In this document: piece by piece, positions 43,792 to 52,793 of the stretch | How the letters are laid out: the number at the start of each line of letters is the position of its first letter | How positions within the stretch are numbered: position 1 is the first letter of the stretch | DNA from: Duganella sp. 1224 | GTDB lineage: Bacteria > Pseudomonadota > Gammaproteobacteria > Burkholderiales > Burkholderiaceae_D | Direction: 5' to 3' | Length of the DNA stretch: 64,000 bases | NCBI RefSeq assembly: GCF_013408245.1 | Contig: NZ_JACBYS010000001.1 | Span: forward strand, 806,001 to 870,000 | Made by a program: the position numbers and the translations under genes | The notes under the pieces: model-generated | Database searches by the model: none | What the model was told of the DNA's origin: nothing | Seen by the model: only the letters and a program-made list of their open reading frames with translations

Positions 43792-46389
43792 GTGGCTCCG
43801 GCTGCAAACGCAACAAGCGCCGACAGGCGGTCGAGCACCAGCGCACGGCCATCGCGCCGCCGCGCCCTGAAGCTGGCCGCCGGCGCGGCGGCAACCGTGG
43901 CCACGCATGGCGCGTTTGCGGCCAGCACCGGCAATGCCACTGCGGCAGCGGCATCCGCCAACGCCGGGGCATCCGCTGCGGCCAAGGGAGGGACTGCGGC
44001 GAATGCCGTGGCCGGCGACACCATCGCAGCCACCGCTGCGGGTGCCGCAGATGGCGCCGCTGATGGCGCGACCGAAGCGCAGTCCGCGCCACCGGCCGGA
44101 ACGGCGGCGCTGTTCCCGCTGAGCGCCGTGCGCCTCGGCCCTGGCATCTTTCTGGACGCCCAGCGCACCGACCTGCGGTACATCCTGTCGCTGGACCCGG
44201 ACCGCCTGCTGGCGCCGTTCCTGCGCGAAGCCGGCTTGCCGATCAGGCAGCCAACCTACGGCAACTGGGAATCCAGCGGCCTGGATGGCCACATGGGCGG
44301 CCATTATCTGTCCGCGCTGGCGTTGATGTACGCCGCCACCGGCGACCAGCAAGTCCGCCGGCGCCTGGACTACTGCGTCGCCGAACTCCAACGCTGCCAG
44401 CAGGCTAACGGTAACGGCTACCTCGGCGGCGTCCCCGGCGGCGCGGCCGCATGGCGCGACATCGCCCAAGGCAAACTGCACGCCGATAACTTCTCCGTCA
44501 ACGGCAAATGGGTACCTTGGTATAACCTGCACAAAACCTACGCCGGCCTGCGCGACGCCTTCACCTACGCCGGCAACCAGGATGCCCGCGCGATGCTGGT
44601 GGCGCTGTGCGACTGGACGCTGGCGCTCACCGCGCAACTGAGCGACGAACAACTGCAATCCATGCTGCGCGCGGAACACGGCGGCATGAACGAAGTCCTG
44701 GCCGACGTCGCCCACATGACCGGTCAGCAGAAATACATGGACCTGGCCATCCGCTTCTCGCACCAGGCCATCCTGCGGCCGCTGGAAGACGGCAAGGACC
44801 AGCTCACCGGCCTGCACGCCAACACGCAGATTCCCAAGGTGATCGGCTTCAAGCGCATCGGCGACATCACGAGCCGCCAGGACTGGCAGCAGGCTGCCGC
44901 GTTCTTCTGGCAGACAGTTCATGATCACCGCACCGTCGCCATCGGCGGCAACAGCGTCAAGGAGCACTTCCACGACGACAAGGACTTCGGCCCGATGATC
45001 GAAGAAGTCGAAGGCCCGGAAACGTGCAACACCTACAATATGCTCAAGCTCACCGAGCTGTTGTTCCTCGGCGACGCCAAAGGCAGCTACGCCGACTACT
45101 ACGAGCGCGCGCTGTACAATCACATCCTGTCCGCACAGCGGCCGGACAGCGGCGGCTTCGTCTACTTCACGCCGATGCGGCCCAACCACTACCGCGTGTA
45201 TTCGCAGCCGCAAAAGGCCATGTGGTGCTGCGTCGGCTCCGGCCTCGAAAGCCACGCCAAGTACGGAGAATTCATCTACGCCCATCGTGGCGACAACCTG
45301 TATGTAAACCTGTTCATCCCTTCCATGCTGGATTGGCGCGAGCAGGGCATACAAGTCCGCCAGGCCAACCGCTTCCCGGACGAGGACCGCAGCACGCTCA
45401 CCATCAAGGGCAACAAGACCTTTACGCTGAAGATCCGCTATCCGGAATGGGTGGCGCAGGGCGCCTTAAGCATCGCCGTCAACGGCAAGCCGGTCGCCGC
45501 CGCCATCGGCGCGGACCGCTACGTGAACGTGCGCCGCGCATGGCGCGACGGCGACAAGGTCGACATCCACCTGCCGATGACGACGCGGCTGGAACAGATG
45601 CCCGACAAATCCGCCTACTACGCCGTGCTCCATGGCCCGCTGGTACTGGCCGCCAAAACCAATCCCTTCCCCGGCGAGCAGCTGAACTACTTTGCCGACG
45701 ATAGCCGCATGGGCCACATCGCCCACGGCCCGGTATGTCCGCTGGAGCGCGCGCCAATGCTGGTCAGCGACAATACGGCCTTTGCGAGCCGCTTCCGTCC
45801 CGTGCCCGGCCGGTCGTTGACCTTCACCGCACCGGGACTGGTGCAGTCGATAGAAGCCGGGACCACCACGCTGGTGCCGTTCTTCCGCGTGCACGACGCG
45901 CGCTACGTGGTCTACTGGCCGTACGCCACGCCGCAAGGCGTGCAGCAGCGGCGTGCCAAGGCGGCGCAAGATGAGAAGGAGCGGCTCGCGCTGGACGCGC
46001 AAACCATAGACCAGGTGGCGCCCGGCCAGCAGCAGCCGGAGTCCGATCATGGCTTCAAGGCGGAGGGCGGAGACGCCGGCATCCACAGGGGGCAGCACTG
46101 GCGCCAGGCAAAAGGCTGGTTCAGCTACGAGCTGAGCGATCCCAAAGGCGAAGCCCGCGTCCTGCGCCTGACATACTCAAAACGGGATGCCGGCCGCCGT
46201 TTCGATATTCTTATCAATGATGCACTGCTGGCCGAAGTGCGCCTGGACGCCAGCGCGCCGCAGGAACTCTACAGCCGCGATTACCCTGTTCCCATTGGCC
46301 CGGCAAGGGCCGGCAAGCTGGTGGTGCGCTTTGTCGCCCGCGACGGCTCCGTGGCGGGCGGATTATACGGCCTGCGCCTGCTGCGCTGA
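43792..46389 (+). CDS. GH127 beta-L-arabinofuranosidase, Tat-exported
   Basis: The 865-residue product has a Tat leader (SRRRALKLAAGAAATVA), an Ala/Gly-rich linker of about 60 residues, a helical barrel from residue 105, and beta-rich C-terminal domains. The Cys/Glu zinc site of GH127 is complete: Glu410 and Cys412 (EGPETCN), Cys479 and Cys480 (WCCVGSG), one of the last two being the cysteine nucleophile. It should remove beta-linked L-arabinofuranose, as found on plant hydroxyproline-rich glycoproteins. It starts at GTG, four bases after GH51 ends. Confidence 0.93.
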   Translation: MAPAANATSADRRSSTSARPSRRRALKLAAGAAATVATHGAFAASTGNATAAAASANAGASAAAKGGTAANAVAGDTIAATAAGAADGAADGATEAQSAPPAGTAALFPLSAVRLGPGIFLDAQRTDLRYILSLDPDRLLAPFLREAGLPIRQPTYGNWESSGLDGHMGGHYLSALALMYAATGDQQVRRRLDYCVAELQRCQQANGNGYLGGVPGGAAAWRDIAQGKLHADNFSVNGKWVPWYNLHKTYAGLRDAFTYAGNQDARAMLVALCDWTLALTAQLSDEQLQSMLRAEHGGMNEVLADVAHMTGQQKYMDLAIRFSHQAILRPLEDGKDQLTGLHANTQIPKVIGFKRIGDITSRQDWQQAAAFFWQTVHDHRTVAIGGNSVKEHFHDDKDFGPMIEEVEGPETCNTYNMLKLTELLFLGDAKGSYADYYERALYNHILSAQRPDSGGFVYFTPMRPNHYRVYSQPQKAMWCCVGSGLESHAKYGEFIYAHRGDNLYVNLFIPSMLDWREQGIQVRQANRFPDEDRSTLTIKGNKTFTLKIRYPEWVAQGALSIAVNGKPVAAAIGADRYVNVRRAWRDGDKVDIHLPMTTRLEQMPDKSAYYAVLHGPLVLAAKTNPFPGEQLNYFADDSRMGHIAHGPVCPLERAPMLVSDNTAFASRFRPVPGRSLTFTAPGLVQSIEAGTTTLVPFFRVHDARYVVYWPYATPQGVQQRRAKAAQDEKERLALDAQTIDQVAPGQQQPESDHGFKAEGGDAGIHRGQHWRQAKGWFSYELSDPKGEARVLRLTYSKRDAGRRFDILINDALLAEVRLDASAPQELYSRDYPVPIGPARAGKLVVRFVARDGSVAGGLYGLRLLR

Positions 46390-46390
46390 T

Positions 46391-46456
46391 ATATCAAAAA
46401 TAATATCGCAAGATGCGAAAATATCATTGGATAGATATTTGTATTTCTCATAGTAT
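46391..46456 (+). promoter_or_regulatory. ABC-transporter promoter with shared LysR-type element
   Basis: ATATCAA (46391-46397), TATCG (46404-46408), 16 bases, CATTGG (46425-46430), -35 TTGGAT (46427-46432), 18 bases, -10 TAGTAT (46451-46456). It aligns base for base, without gaps, to 34781-34846 at the dehydratase operon. Confidence 0.65.
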
Positions 46457-46498
46457 TGGATCGAATAACATTAGAAAAAATTCACCTGGAGACTTGCC

Positions 46499-47464
46499 AT
46501 GACATGCAACCGCAGAACCGTACTGGCCACCGCGCTGGCCGCCGTCACCGCCCTGGGCGTGCCGTCGGCGTTTGCCGCCAAACCGCTGGTGATCGGTTTC
46601 TCGCAAGTGGGCGCCGAAAGCGAATGGCGCACCGCGAACACCGTTTCGATCAAGGACGCGGCCAAGAAGGAGGGCATCACCCTCAAATTCGCCGACGCCC
46701 AGCAAAAGCAGGAAAACCAGGTCAAGGCCATCCGCTCCTTCATCGCCCAGCGCGTGGACGTGATCGCGTTCTCGCCGGTGGTGGAATCGGGCTGGGATAC
46801 CGTGCTGCTGGAGGCGAAACGCGCCAGGATTCCCGTCATCCTGACCGACCGCGCCGTCAAGGTTAGCGACCCTTCGCTGTACGTGACCTTCCTTGGCTCC
46901 GACTTCGTGGAAGAGGGCCGCCGCGCCGGCCGCTGGCTGGTGGAGCGTCAGAAGAAAACGCCCGATGCCGTTTTGAATATCGTCGAGCTGCAAGGCACGG
47001 TGGGTTCCGCCCCCGCGCTGGACCGCAAAAAAGGCTTCGAGGAAGTCATCGCCGGCAATCCCAAGCTGAAGGTGATCCGCTCCCAGACCGGCGACTTCAC
47101 CCGCGCCAAGGGCAAGGAGGTGATGGAGGCTTTCCTCAAGGCGGAGGGCAAGAAGATCAACGTGCTGTATGCGCACAATGACGATATGGCCATCGGCGCC
47201 ATTCAGGCGATTGAAGAAGCGGGCCTGAAGCCGGGCAAGGACATCATCGTCATCTCCATCGATGGCGTGAAAGGCGCGTTCGAGGCCATGATGGCCGGGA
47301 AGCTGAATGTGACGGTGGAGTGCAATCCGCTGCTCGGCCCTCAGTTGATGCAGCTTGCCAAGGATGTCGCCGCCGGCAAGCCGGTGCCGAAGCGCGTGGT
47401 GACGCAGGAGGGCGTGTTCCCGGCCGAAGTCGCGGCCAAGGAATTCCCGAACCGTAAATACTGA
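46499..47464 (+). CDS. ytfQ: Furanose ABC transporter, periplasmic binding protein (YtfQ-like)
   Basis: A 321-residue type I periplasmic binding protein with a signal peptide (ending near SAFAA). The stretches IGFSQVGAESEWRTANT and DAQQKQENQVKAIRSFIAQ, with VDVIAFSPVVESGWDTVLLEA and FLGSDFVEEGRRAGRWL, are those of YtfQ, which binds furanose sugars. Next to GH51 and GH127, which release arabinofuranose, L-arabinofuranose is the likely ligand here. CTGGAG precedes the ATG; the stop overlaps the ATPase start (TGATG). Confidence 0.93.
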   Translation: MTCNRRTVLATALAAVTALGVPSAFAAKPLVIGFSQVGAESEWRTANTVSIKDAAKKEGITLKFADAQQKQENQVKAIRSFIAQRVDVIAFSPVVESGWDTVLLEAKRARIPVILTDRAVKVSDPSLYVTFLGSDFVEEGRRAGRWLVERQKKTPDAVLNIVELQGTVGSAPALDRKKGFEEVIAGNPKLKVIRSQTGDFTRAKGKEVMEAFLKAEGKKINVLYAHNDDMAIGAIQAIEEAGLKPGKDIIVISIDGVKGAFEAMMAGKLNVTVECNPLLGPQLMQLAKDVAAGKPVPKRVVTQEGVFPAEVAAKEFPNRKY

Positions 47465-49050
47465 TGACGATGAATCCATCCGCCCCCGCGCGCCCGGTGC
47501 TGGAGCTGCGCGGCATCAGCAAGGCCTTTACCGGTGTACAGGCCTTGAATGGCGTGTCGCTCAATCTGTATCCGGGTGAGGTGCATACGCTGATGGGCCA
47601 GAACGGCGCCGGCAAGTCGACGCTGATCAAGGTGCTGACCGGCGTTCATGCGCCGGACCACGGCCAGATCCTGCTGGCTGGCCAGTCGATACAGCCGCAG
47701 TCCACGCTGGACGCGCAGCATCACGGTATTAGCACGGTGTACCAGGAAGTGAATCTGTGCCCGAATTTGTCGGTCGCGGAGAATATTTTTATTGGCCGTT
47801 ATCCGCGCAAGTTCGGCCGCATCGACTGGAAGGGCATGGCGGCGCAGGCCGCCGGGCTGCTGGAGCGGATGCAGATCCGGATCGATGTGACGGCGCCGCT
47901 GGCGCAGTATCCGCTGGCGGTTCAGCAGATGGTGGCGATTTCGCGCTCGCTGCTGGTATCGGCCAAGGTACTGATACTCGATGAGCCGACTTCCTCGCTC
48001 GATGAGAAGGAAGTGGAGCTGCTGTTCAGTGTTCTGCGCGGCCTGCGGGAGCAGGGCATGGCGATTTTGTTTGTTACGCACTTCCTGGACCAGACGTATG
48101 CGATTTCGGACCGCATCACCGTCATGCGCAACGGCGAGCGCGAAGGGGAGTACCTGGCTTCCGAGCTGTCGCGCGTTGAGCTGGTCAACAAGATGGTGGG
48201 CGCGCCCGCCGCGCAAGCCGCGCCGTCCGCTGCGCCAGTCGCCGCCGCCCCGCAACCCTGGGATACCGACCGTGCCGAGGCCGCATTGCGCGCAGACGCT
48301 GGCGGCTCGCGCTTCGGCGCCTTCCTGCGCGCCGTGGGCCTGGGCCGCAAGGGCGCACTGCAGCCGATGGACCTGGAAATCCGCCAGGGCGAACTGCTGG
48401 GCCTTGCCGGCTTGCTGGGCTCCGGCCGCACCGAAGCCGCGCGCCTGCTGTTCGGCGCCGACAAGGCGGACACCGGCAGCATCCACATCGACGGCAAGGA
48501 CCGCAACTTCTCGTCCCCGCGCGACGCCATCGCCGCCGGCATCGGCTTCTGCTCCGAAGACCGCAAGCACGAAGGCGCCATCCTCGACCTGTCCGTGCGC
48601 GAAAACCTGATCCTGGCGCTGCAAGCCCGCATGGGCATCCTGCGCGCCATCCCGCTGAAACGCCAGCAGCAACTGGCGGAAGAATACGTCAAGGCGCTTG
48701 GCATCAAGACCGCCAGCATCGAAACGCCGATCGGATCACTCTCCGGCGGCAATCAGCAGAAAGTGCTGCTGGCGCGCTGGCTGGTGACCGATCCCAAACT
48801 GCTGATCCTCGATGAACCGACGCGCGGCATCGACGTGCGCGCCAAGCAGGAAATCATGAACTACGTCTCCGCCCTGTGCAAGAAAGGCATGTCCATCCTG
48901 TTCATCTCCTCCGAACTGCCGGAAGTGCTGCGCGTGAGCGACCGCATCGTCGTCATGCGCGACCGCAAGCAAGGTGGCGAATACCCGCGCGGCGCGCTCG
49001 ACGAAACCTCCGTGCTGCACGTGATCGCGGCGGGGGACCAGCATGCATAG
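47464..49050 (+). CDS. ytfR: Furanose ABC transporter, ATP-binding protein (YtfR-like)
   Basis: A 528-residue sugar ABC ATPase with two nucleotide-binding domains. The first has Walker A GQNGAGKSTLIK and Walker B VLILDEPTSSLD. The second has a degenerate Walker A (GLLGSGRTEAARLL), an intact signature LSGGNQQKVLLARWL and LLILDEPTRGIDV. A variable linker rich in Ala/Pro (about residues 245-280) joins the halves. It powers uptake with the two permeases that follow; it overlaps the first permease gene by eight bases. Confidence 0.95.
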   Translation: MTMNPSAPARPVLELRGISKAFTGVQALNGVSLNLYPGEVHTLMGQNGAGKSTLIKVLTGVHAPDHGQILLAGQSIQPQSTLDAQHHGISTVYQEVNLCPNLSVAENIFIGRYPRKFGRIDWKGMAAQAAGLLERMQIRIDVTAPLAQYPLAVQQMVAISRSLLVSAKVLILDEPTSSLDEKEVELLFSVLRGLREQGMAILFVTHFLDQTYAISDRITVMRNGEREGEYLASELSRVELVNKMVGAPAAQAAPSAAPVAAAPQPWDTDRAEAALRADAGGSRFGAFLRAVGLGRKGALQPMDLEIRQGELLGLAGLLGSGRTEAARLLFGADKADTGSIHIDGKDRNFSSPRDAIAAGIGFCSEDRKHEGAILDLSVRENLILALQARMGILRAIPLKRQQQLAEEYVKALGIKTASIETPIGSLSGGNQQKVLLARWLVTDPKLLILDEPTRGIDVRAKQEIMNYVSALCKKGMSILFISSELPEVLRVSDRIVVMRDRKQGGEYPRGALDETSVLHVIAAGDQHA

Positions 49051-50128
49051 TCCCGCCGCCCGCGTCCCCGGCGCGCCAACCAAAACCAGTCTGCCCATGT
49101 TCGTGCACCATCCCACCTTCCGCCCGCTGGCCGCGCTGGCGATCCTGCTGCTGATCGACTTCATCATGATCCCCGGCTTCTTCCACCTGGAGATCAAGGA
49201 CGGCCACCTGTACGGCAGCGTGATCGACATCGCCAACCGCGCCGCGCCGCTGATCCTGGCCGCCATCGGCATGACGCTGGTGATCGCCACGCGCGGCATC
49301 GACATCTCGGTCGGGGCCACCGTCGCCATCAGCGGCACCGTTGCCGCGATGCTCATCGGCGGCACCATGGTCATGAACAACGGCGTGCCGGAATACGTGG
49401 CCAACACGCCGATGTGGATGGCGCTGGCCGCCGCCATGGGCGCGGCGCTGCTGTGCGGCGCGTGGAATGGCGCGCTGGTGGCCGGCCTAGGCCTGCAACC
49501 CATCGTCGCCACGCTGATCCTGATGGTGGCGGGGCGCGGCCTGGCGCAGCTGCTGACCGATGGTCAGATCGTCACCGTCTACTACAAGCCGTTCTTCTTC
49601 CTCGGCAGCGGCTACCTGTTTGGCCTGCCGTTCTCGCTGTACATCGTGGCGGCGGTGTTTATCGTCACCGCGCTGTTGATGCGGAAAACGGCGCTCGGCC
49701 TGTTCATCCAGTCGGTCGGCATCAACCCGGTGGCGGCGCGGCTCGCTGGCCTGAAAACGGCGGTGCTGATCTTTACCGTCTACGTGTTTTGCGGCGCCTG
49801 CGCCGGCGTGGCCGGCCTGATGATCACCTCCAACATCAAGAGCGCGGACGCCAACAACGCCGGCCTGCTGCTGGAACTGGACGCCATCCTTGCCGTCACG
49901 CTGGGCGGCACCTCGCTGGCCGGCGGCAAATTCAGCCTGGCCGGCAGCGTGATCGGCGCGCTCATCATCCAGACGCTGACCTACACCATCTACTCCATCG
50001 GCCTGCCGCCGGAGGTCAACATGGTCGTCAAATCGGTCGTGGTGTTTGTAATTTGCGTGTCGCAGTCGGCGGAATTCAAAACCATGTGGCGCCGCGCGTT
50101 TCCGGCCCGCGGAGGTAAAGCACAATGA
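49043..50128 (+). CDS. ytfT: Furanose ABC transporter permease (YtfT-like)
   Basis: The 361-residue inner-membrane permease of the RbsC/BPD_transp_2 type has ATRGIDISVGATVAISG early and LDAILAVTLGGTSLAGGKFSL later. It is the first of two different permeases, as in the YtfQRT-YjfF system. The start lies inside the ATPase gene; the stop overlaps the next permease by four bases (ATGA). Confidence 0.93.
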   Translation: MHSPAARVPGAPTKTSLPMFVHHPTFRPLAALAILLLIDFIMIPGFFHLEIKDGHLYGSVIDIANRAAPLILAAIGMTLVIATRGIDISVGATVAISGTVAAMLIGGTMVMNNGVPEYVANTPMWMALAAAMGAALLCGAWNGALVAGLGLQPIVATLILMVAGRGLAQLLTDGQIVTVYYKPFFFLGSGYLFGLPFSLYIVAAVFIVTALLMRKTALGLFIQSVGINPVAARLAGLKTAVLIFTVYVFCGACAGVAGLMITSNIKSADANNAGLLLELDAILAVTLGGTSLAGGKFSLAGSVIGALIIQTLTYTIYSIGLPPEVNMVVKSVVVFVICVSQSAEFKTMWRRAFPARGGKAQ

Positions 50129-51129
50129 GCAGCATGAGCACCACCAACGTCGCCGGCCTGCCGGCACGGTCCATCACATCGTCCCCATACTTTACGTCGC
50201 TGATCACGGTCTTCCTGCTGGTGGTGTTGCTGGGTGCCGGCGGCGCCGCCTATCCTGGCTTCCTGTCGGTGCAGGTGCTGTTCAACCTCCTGATCGACAA
50301 CGCCTTCCTGCTGGTGATCGCGGTCGGCATGAGCTTCGTCATTCTGTCCGGCGGCATCGACCTGTCGGTCGGTTCGGTGCTGGCGCTGACCACCATGATC
50401 TGCGCCTACATGCTGCACACCTGGCACTGGCATCCGCTGCTGGTCATCGCCATCGCGCTGGCCCTGGGCACCGTGTTTGGCGCGGCGATGGGCGCGATGA
50501 TCCATTACTTCAAGCTGCAACCGTTCATCGTGACGCTGGCCGGCATGTTCCTGGCGCGCGGCCTGTGCTACCTGATCAGCATTAACTCCATCACCATCGA
50601 CAATCCGTTCTTCGTCGCCCTGTCGCAAACGCAGCTGCCGATTGGCGACTGCTTCATCTCGCCGGGCGCGTTGATTGCGCTGGTCACGCTGGCCGGCGCC
50701 ATCTACGTTGCGCACTGCACGTCGTTCGGCCGCGCCATCTACGCCATCGGCGGCAACGAACAGTCGGCGCTGATGATGGGATTGCGCGTGGCCCGCACCA
50801 AGGTGCTGATTTACGCCTTCTCCGGCTTCTGCGCTGCGCTGGCCGGCGTGCTGTTCTCGTTCTACATGCTGTCCGGCTATGGCCTGCACGCGCAGGGCAC
50901 GGAACTGGACGCCATTGCCGCCGTCGTTATCGGCGGCACGCTGCTCACCGGCGGCTACGGCTACGTGGCCGGCGCGCTGACCGGCGTGATGGTGCTGGGC
51001 GCGATCCAGACCCTGATCGCTTTCGACGGGACGCTGAGCTCATGGTGGACCAAGATTGTGATCGGCGGCCTGCTGTTCATCTTCTGCGTCGTACAACGCG
51101 TCATGACGATGCGCACGACTAAAAAATAA
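50125..51129 (+). CDS. yjfF: Furanose ABC transporter permease (YjfF-like)
   Basis: The 334-residue second permease has DNAFLLVIAVGMSFVILSGG-type and LQPFIVTLAGMFLARGL motifs, and a C-terminal stretch FDGTLSSWWTKIVIGG that closely matches YjfF. A channel of two unlike permeases is characteristic of this transporter group. It ends the ABC operon, 94 bases before the LysR-type gene. Confidence 0.94.
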   Translation: MSSMSTTNVAGLPARSITSSPYFTSLITVFLLVVLLGAGGAAYPGFLSVQVLFNLLIDNAFLLVIAVGMSFVILSGGIDLSVGSVLALTTMICAYMLHTWHWHPLLVIAIALALGTVFGAAMGAMIHYFKLQPFIVTLAGMFLARGLCYLISINSITIDNPFFVALSQTQLPIGDCFISPGALIALVTLAGAIYVAHCTSFGRAIYAIGGNEQSALMMGLRVARTKVLIYAFSGFCAALAGVLFSFYMLSGYGLHAQGTELDAIAAVVIGGTLLTGGYGYVAGALTGVMVLGAIQTLIAFDGTLSSWWTKIVIGGLLFIFCVVQRVMTMRTTKK

Positions 51130-51223
51130 ACACTGGTGGAGAGCGCGCTGCCGCTTTTCCCGCGTGATACCAAGACTTGTGGTTTTGAATAATAATTAAT
51201 ATCGAATATGGTATCATTTTTCC

Positions 51224-52162
51224 ATGGACACTAATCCGAACTGGTTCCTGCGCGCGCGCCTGAAAACGCGCCAGCTGCTGCTGCTGATCGCGCTGGACGA
51301 ACAACGCAACATCCACCGCGCTTCCGAGGAATTGCACATGACGCAGCCTGCCGCGTCTAAGCAGCTCAAGGACCTGGAAGAGATGCTGGGCGTGCAGCTG
51401 TTCGACCGGCTGCCGCGCGGCATGGAGCCGACCATTTACGGCGAGACGATGATACGCCATGCCCGCATGGCGTTGACCAGTCTCTCGCTGGCACACGAAG
51501 ATATCGTCGCCATCAAGGCCGGCCTGACCGGACAGGTGGACATTGGCACCATCATGACGCCGGGGATCGCGCTGCTGCCGCAGGCGATCACGCGCACCAA
51601 GCAACAGGCGCCCAAGCTGCGCATCGGCGTGGAGATGGAGCAGTCCAACGTGCTGCTGGAGCAGCTGCAACGGGGCCGTCTGGACTTCATGATCGGACGG
51701 ATTCCGGAGCGCCAAAGCGCCGAGGGGCTGAGCTACGAGGAACTGGGCGACGAACCGGCATGCGCGGTGGTGCGCGTCGGCCATCCGCTGATGAAGTCCA
51801 AAAATCTGCAGCTGCGCGACATCGCCAGCCAGCCGTGGATCCTGCCGCCGCAAGGCTCGATTCTGCGCGCGCGGTGTGAACTGATGTTCCGTCGCGCGGG
51901 CCTGGAGGTGCCGGTCAACGTGGTCGACACCACCGCCGTGCTGCTGATTAAACCGCTGCTGCAGCAGACGGACGCCTTGAATGTGATGCCGATCGCGGTG
52001 GCGCAGTACTACGAAGCGCAGGGCGTGTTGAATATCCTGCCGATCGAACTGCCGTGCCGCATGGACGCTTACGGCATCATCACCGTGGATGGCCACATCC
52101 TGTCGCCAGGCGCCGAGCTGCTGCTCAAGTCCGTCCGCGAAGTGGCGCGCGAGATTTACTGA
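51224..52162 (+). CDS. LysR-family regulator (GbpR-like), probable regulator of the arabinose island
   Basis: A 312-residue LysR protein: winged helix (KTRQLLLLIALDEQRNIHRA, MTQPAASKQLKDLEEMLGVQLF) and effector domain. Its position after a sugar ABC operon is like GbpR beside chvE-gguABC. The ATG at 51224 has no ribosome site, and a -10-like TATCAT (51212-51217) puts the transcript start on the ATG itself, suggesting a leaderless message. AATATCG (51198-51204), as in the island's other promoters, lies just upstream, consistent with autoregulation. Control of the galM, dehydratase and ABC promoters is inferred. Confidence 0.9.
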   Translation: MDTNPNWFLRARLKTRQLLLLIALDEQRNIHRASEELHMTQPAASKQLKDLEEMLGVQLFDRLPRGMEPTIYGETMIRHARMALTSLSLAHEDIVAIKAGLTGQVDIGTIMTPGIALLPQAITRTKQQAPKLRIGVEMEQSNVLLEQLQRGRLDFMIGRIPERQSAEGLSYEELGDEPACAVVRVGHPLMKSKNLQLRDIASQPWILPPQGSILRARCELMFRRAGLEVPVNVVDTTAVLLIKPLLQQTDALNVMPIAVAQYYEAQGVLNILPIELPCRMDAYGIITVDGHILSPGAELLLKSVREVAREIY

Positions 52163-52215
52163 CCGAAGCTGCTCATCGTGCAAGCGCTAAATAATACAAT
52201 GGTCAAGTAAGCAGA

Positions 52216-52620
52216 CTACATTTTGCGCGCGCGATGCAGTCGCTTTCCTGGTATTCCAACGTATCGGTCGACTGATCTGCGGCCGGCGTGATTTTCTACG
52301 GTCACTGTGAAATGCGGGCCATGAACCACGTCAGTGCCAAATCGAACCTGCAGGACGCGAATATCACCTGCGTTTACACCATGCCGCTCGCAGAACTCCG
52401 GCAGGGTATCGCGGTAGAGGTGGACAGCGCGTTGCAAACTTTCTGAAGCGGGAGCGCCGTATGTCGCGCCAGTGATGAAGTCGACGATCAAGTATCCCTC
52501 GTCAGCCGCTGCCGCCTCGGCGAACACATTCATCGCGTAGTATCCGATCAGTAACCCCAATCCACTTGCAAATGAATCAGCGAAATTGTGTCCAATACCT
52601 TTAAGTGTGCCAAGTTTCAT
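52216..52620 (-). CDS. Unrecognised protein
   Basis: I do not recognise this 134-residue product. It has a hydrophobic stretch FASGLGLLIGYYAMNVF near the N-terminus, an acidic region, and a basic C-terminus (GIPGKRLHRARKM). The ATG at 52620 is chosen because it forms an ATGA overlap with the stop of a 54-codon ORF upstream; the frame is open to 52845, but that stretch lies over other ORFs. It is the last gene of a minus-strand unit of unrecognised genes with lower GC than the surroundings. Confidence 0.7.
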   Translation of the reverse strand: MKLGTLKGIGHNFADSFASGLGLLIGYYAMNVFAEAAAADEGYLIVDFITGATYGAPASESLQRAVHLYRDTLPEFCERHGVNAGDIRVLQVRFGTDVVHGPHFTVTVENHAGRRSVDRYVGIPGKRLHRARKM

Positions 52621-52781
52621 AGATTTGCGTGGCGATGCGGGGACGCGCTCTGCGAGTAGTTGTTTTCGGGCGAGGACTGACGATCTTGAACAACCAGTAA
52701 AAGGGCGAGCCGCAGGAAGGCTGCCATTCCGGCGAGATTGATCGCCATCCAGGCGGTTGAACGGCGGTAGACAAAACGCAT
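52617..52781 (-). CDS. Small membrane protein, 54 residues
   Basis: A short frame starting MRFVYRRSTAWMAINLAG and continuing with a hydrophobic segment MAAFLRLALLLVV, then a polar tail. GGAG lies about eight bases upstream of the ATG, just after the stop of the preceding gene. Its TGA overlaps the next gene's ATG. Spacing, ribosome site and coupling all support it as a real gene. A single membrane helix with positive N-terminal residues suggests an inner-membrane protein. No family is recognised. Confidence 0.6.
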   Translation of the reverse strand: MRFVYRRSTAWMAINLAGMAAFLRLALLLVVQDRQSSPENNYSQSASPHRHANL

Positions 52782-52793
52782 TCCTGAAACTCC

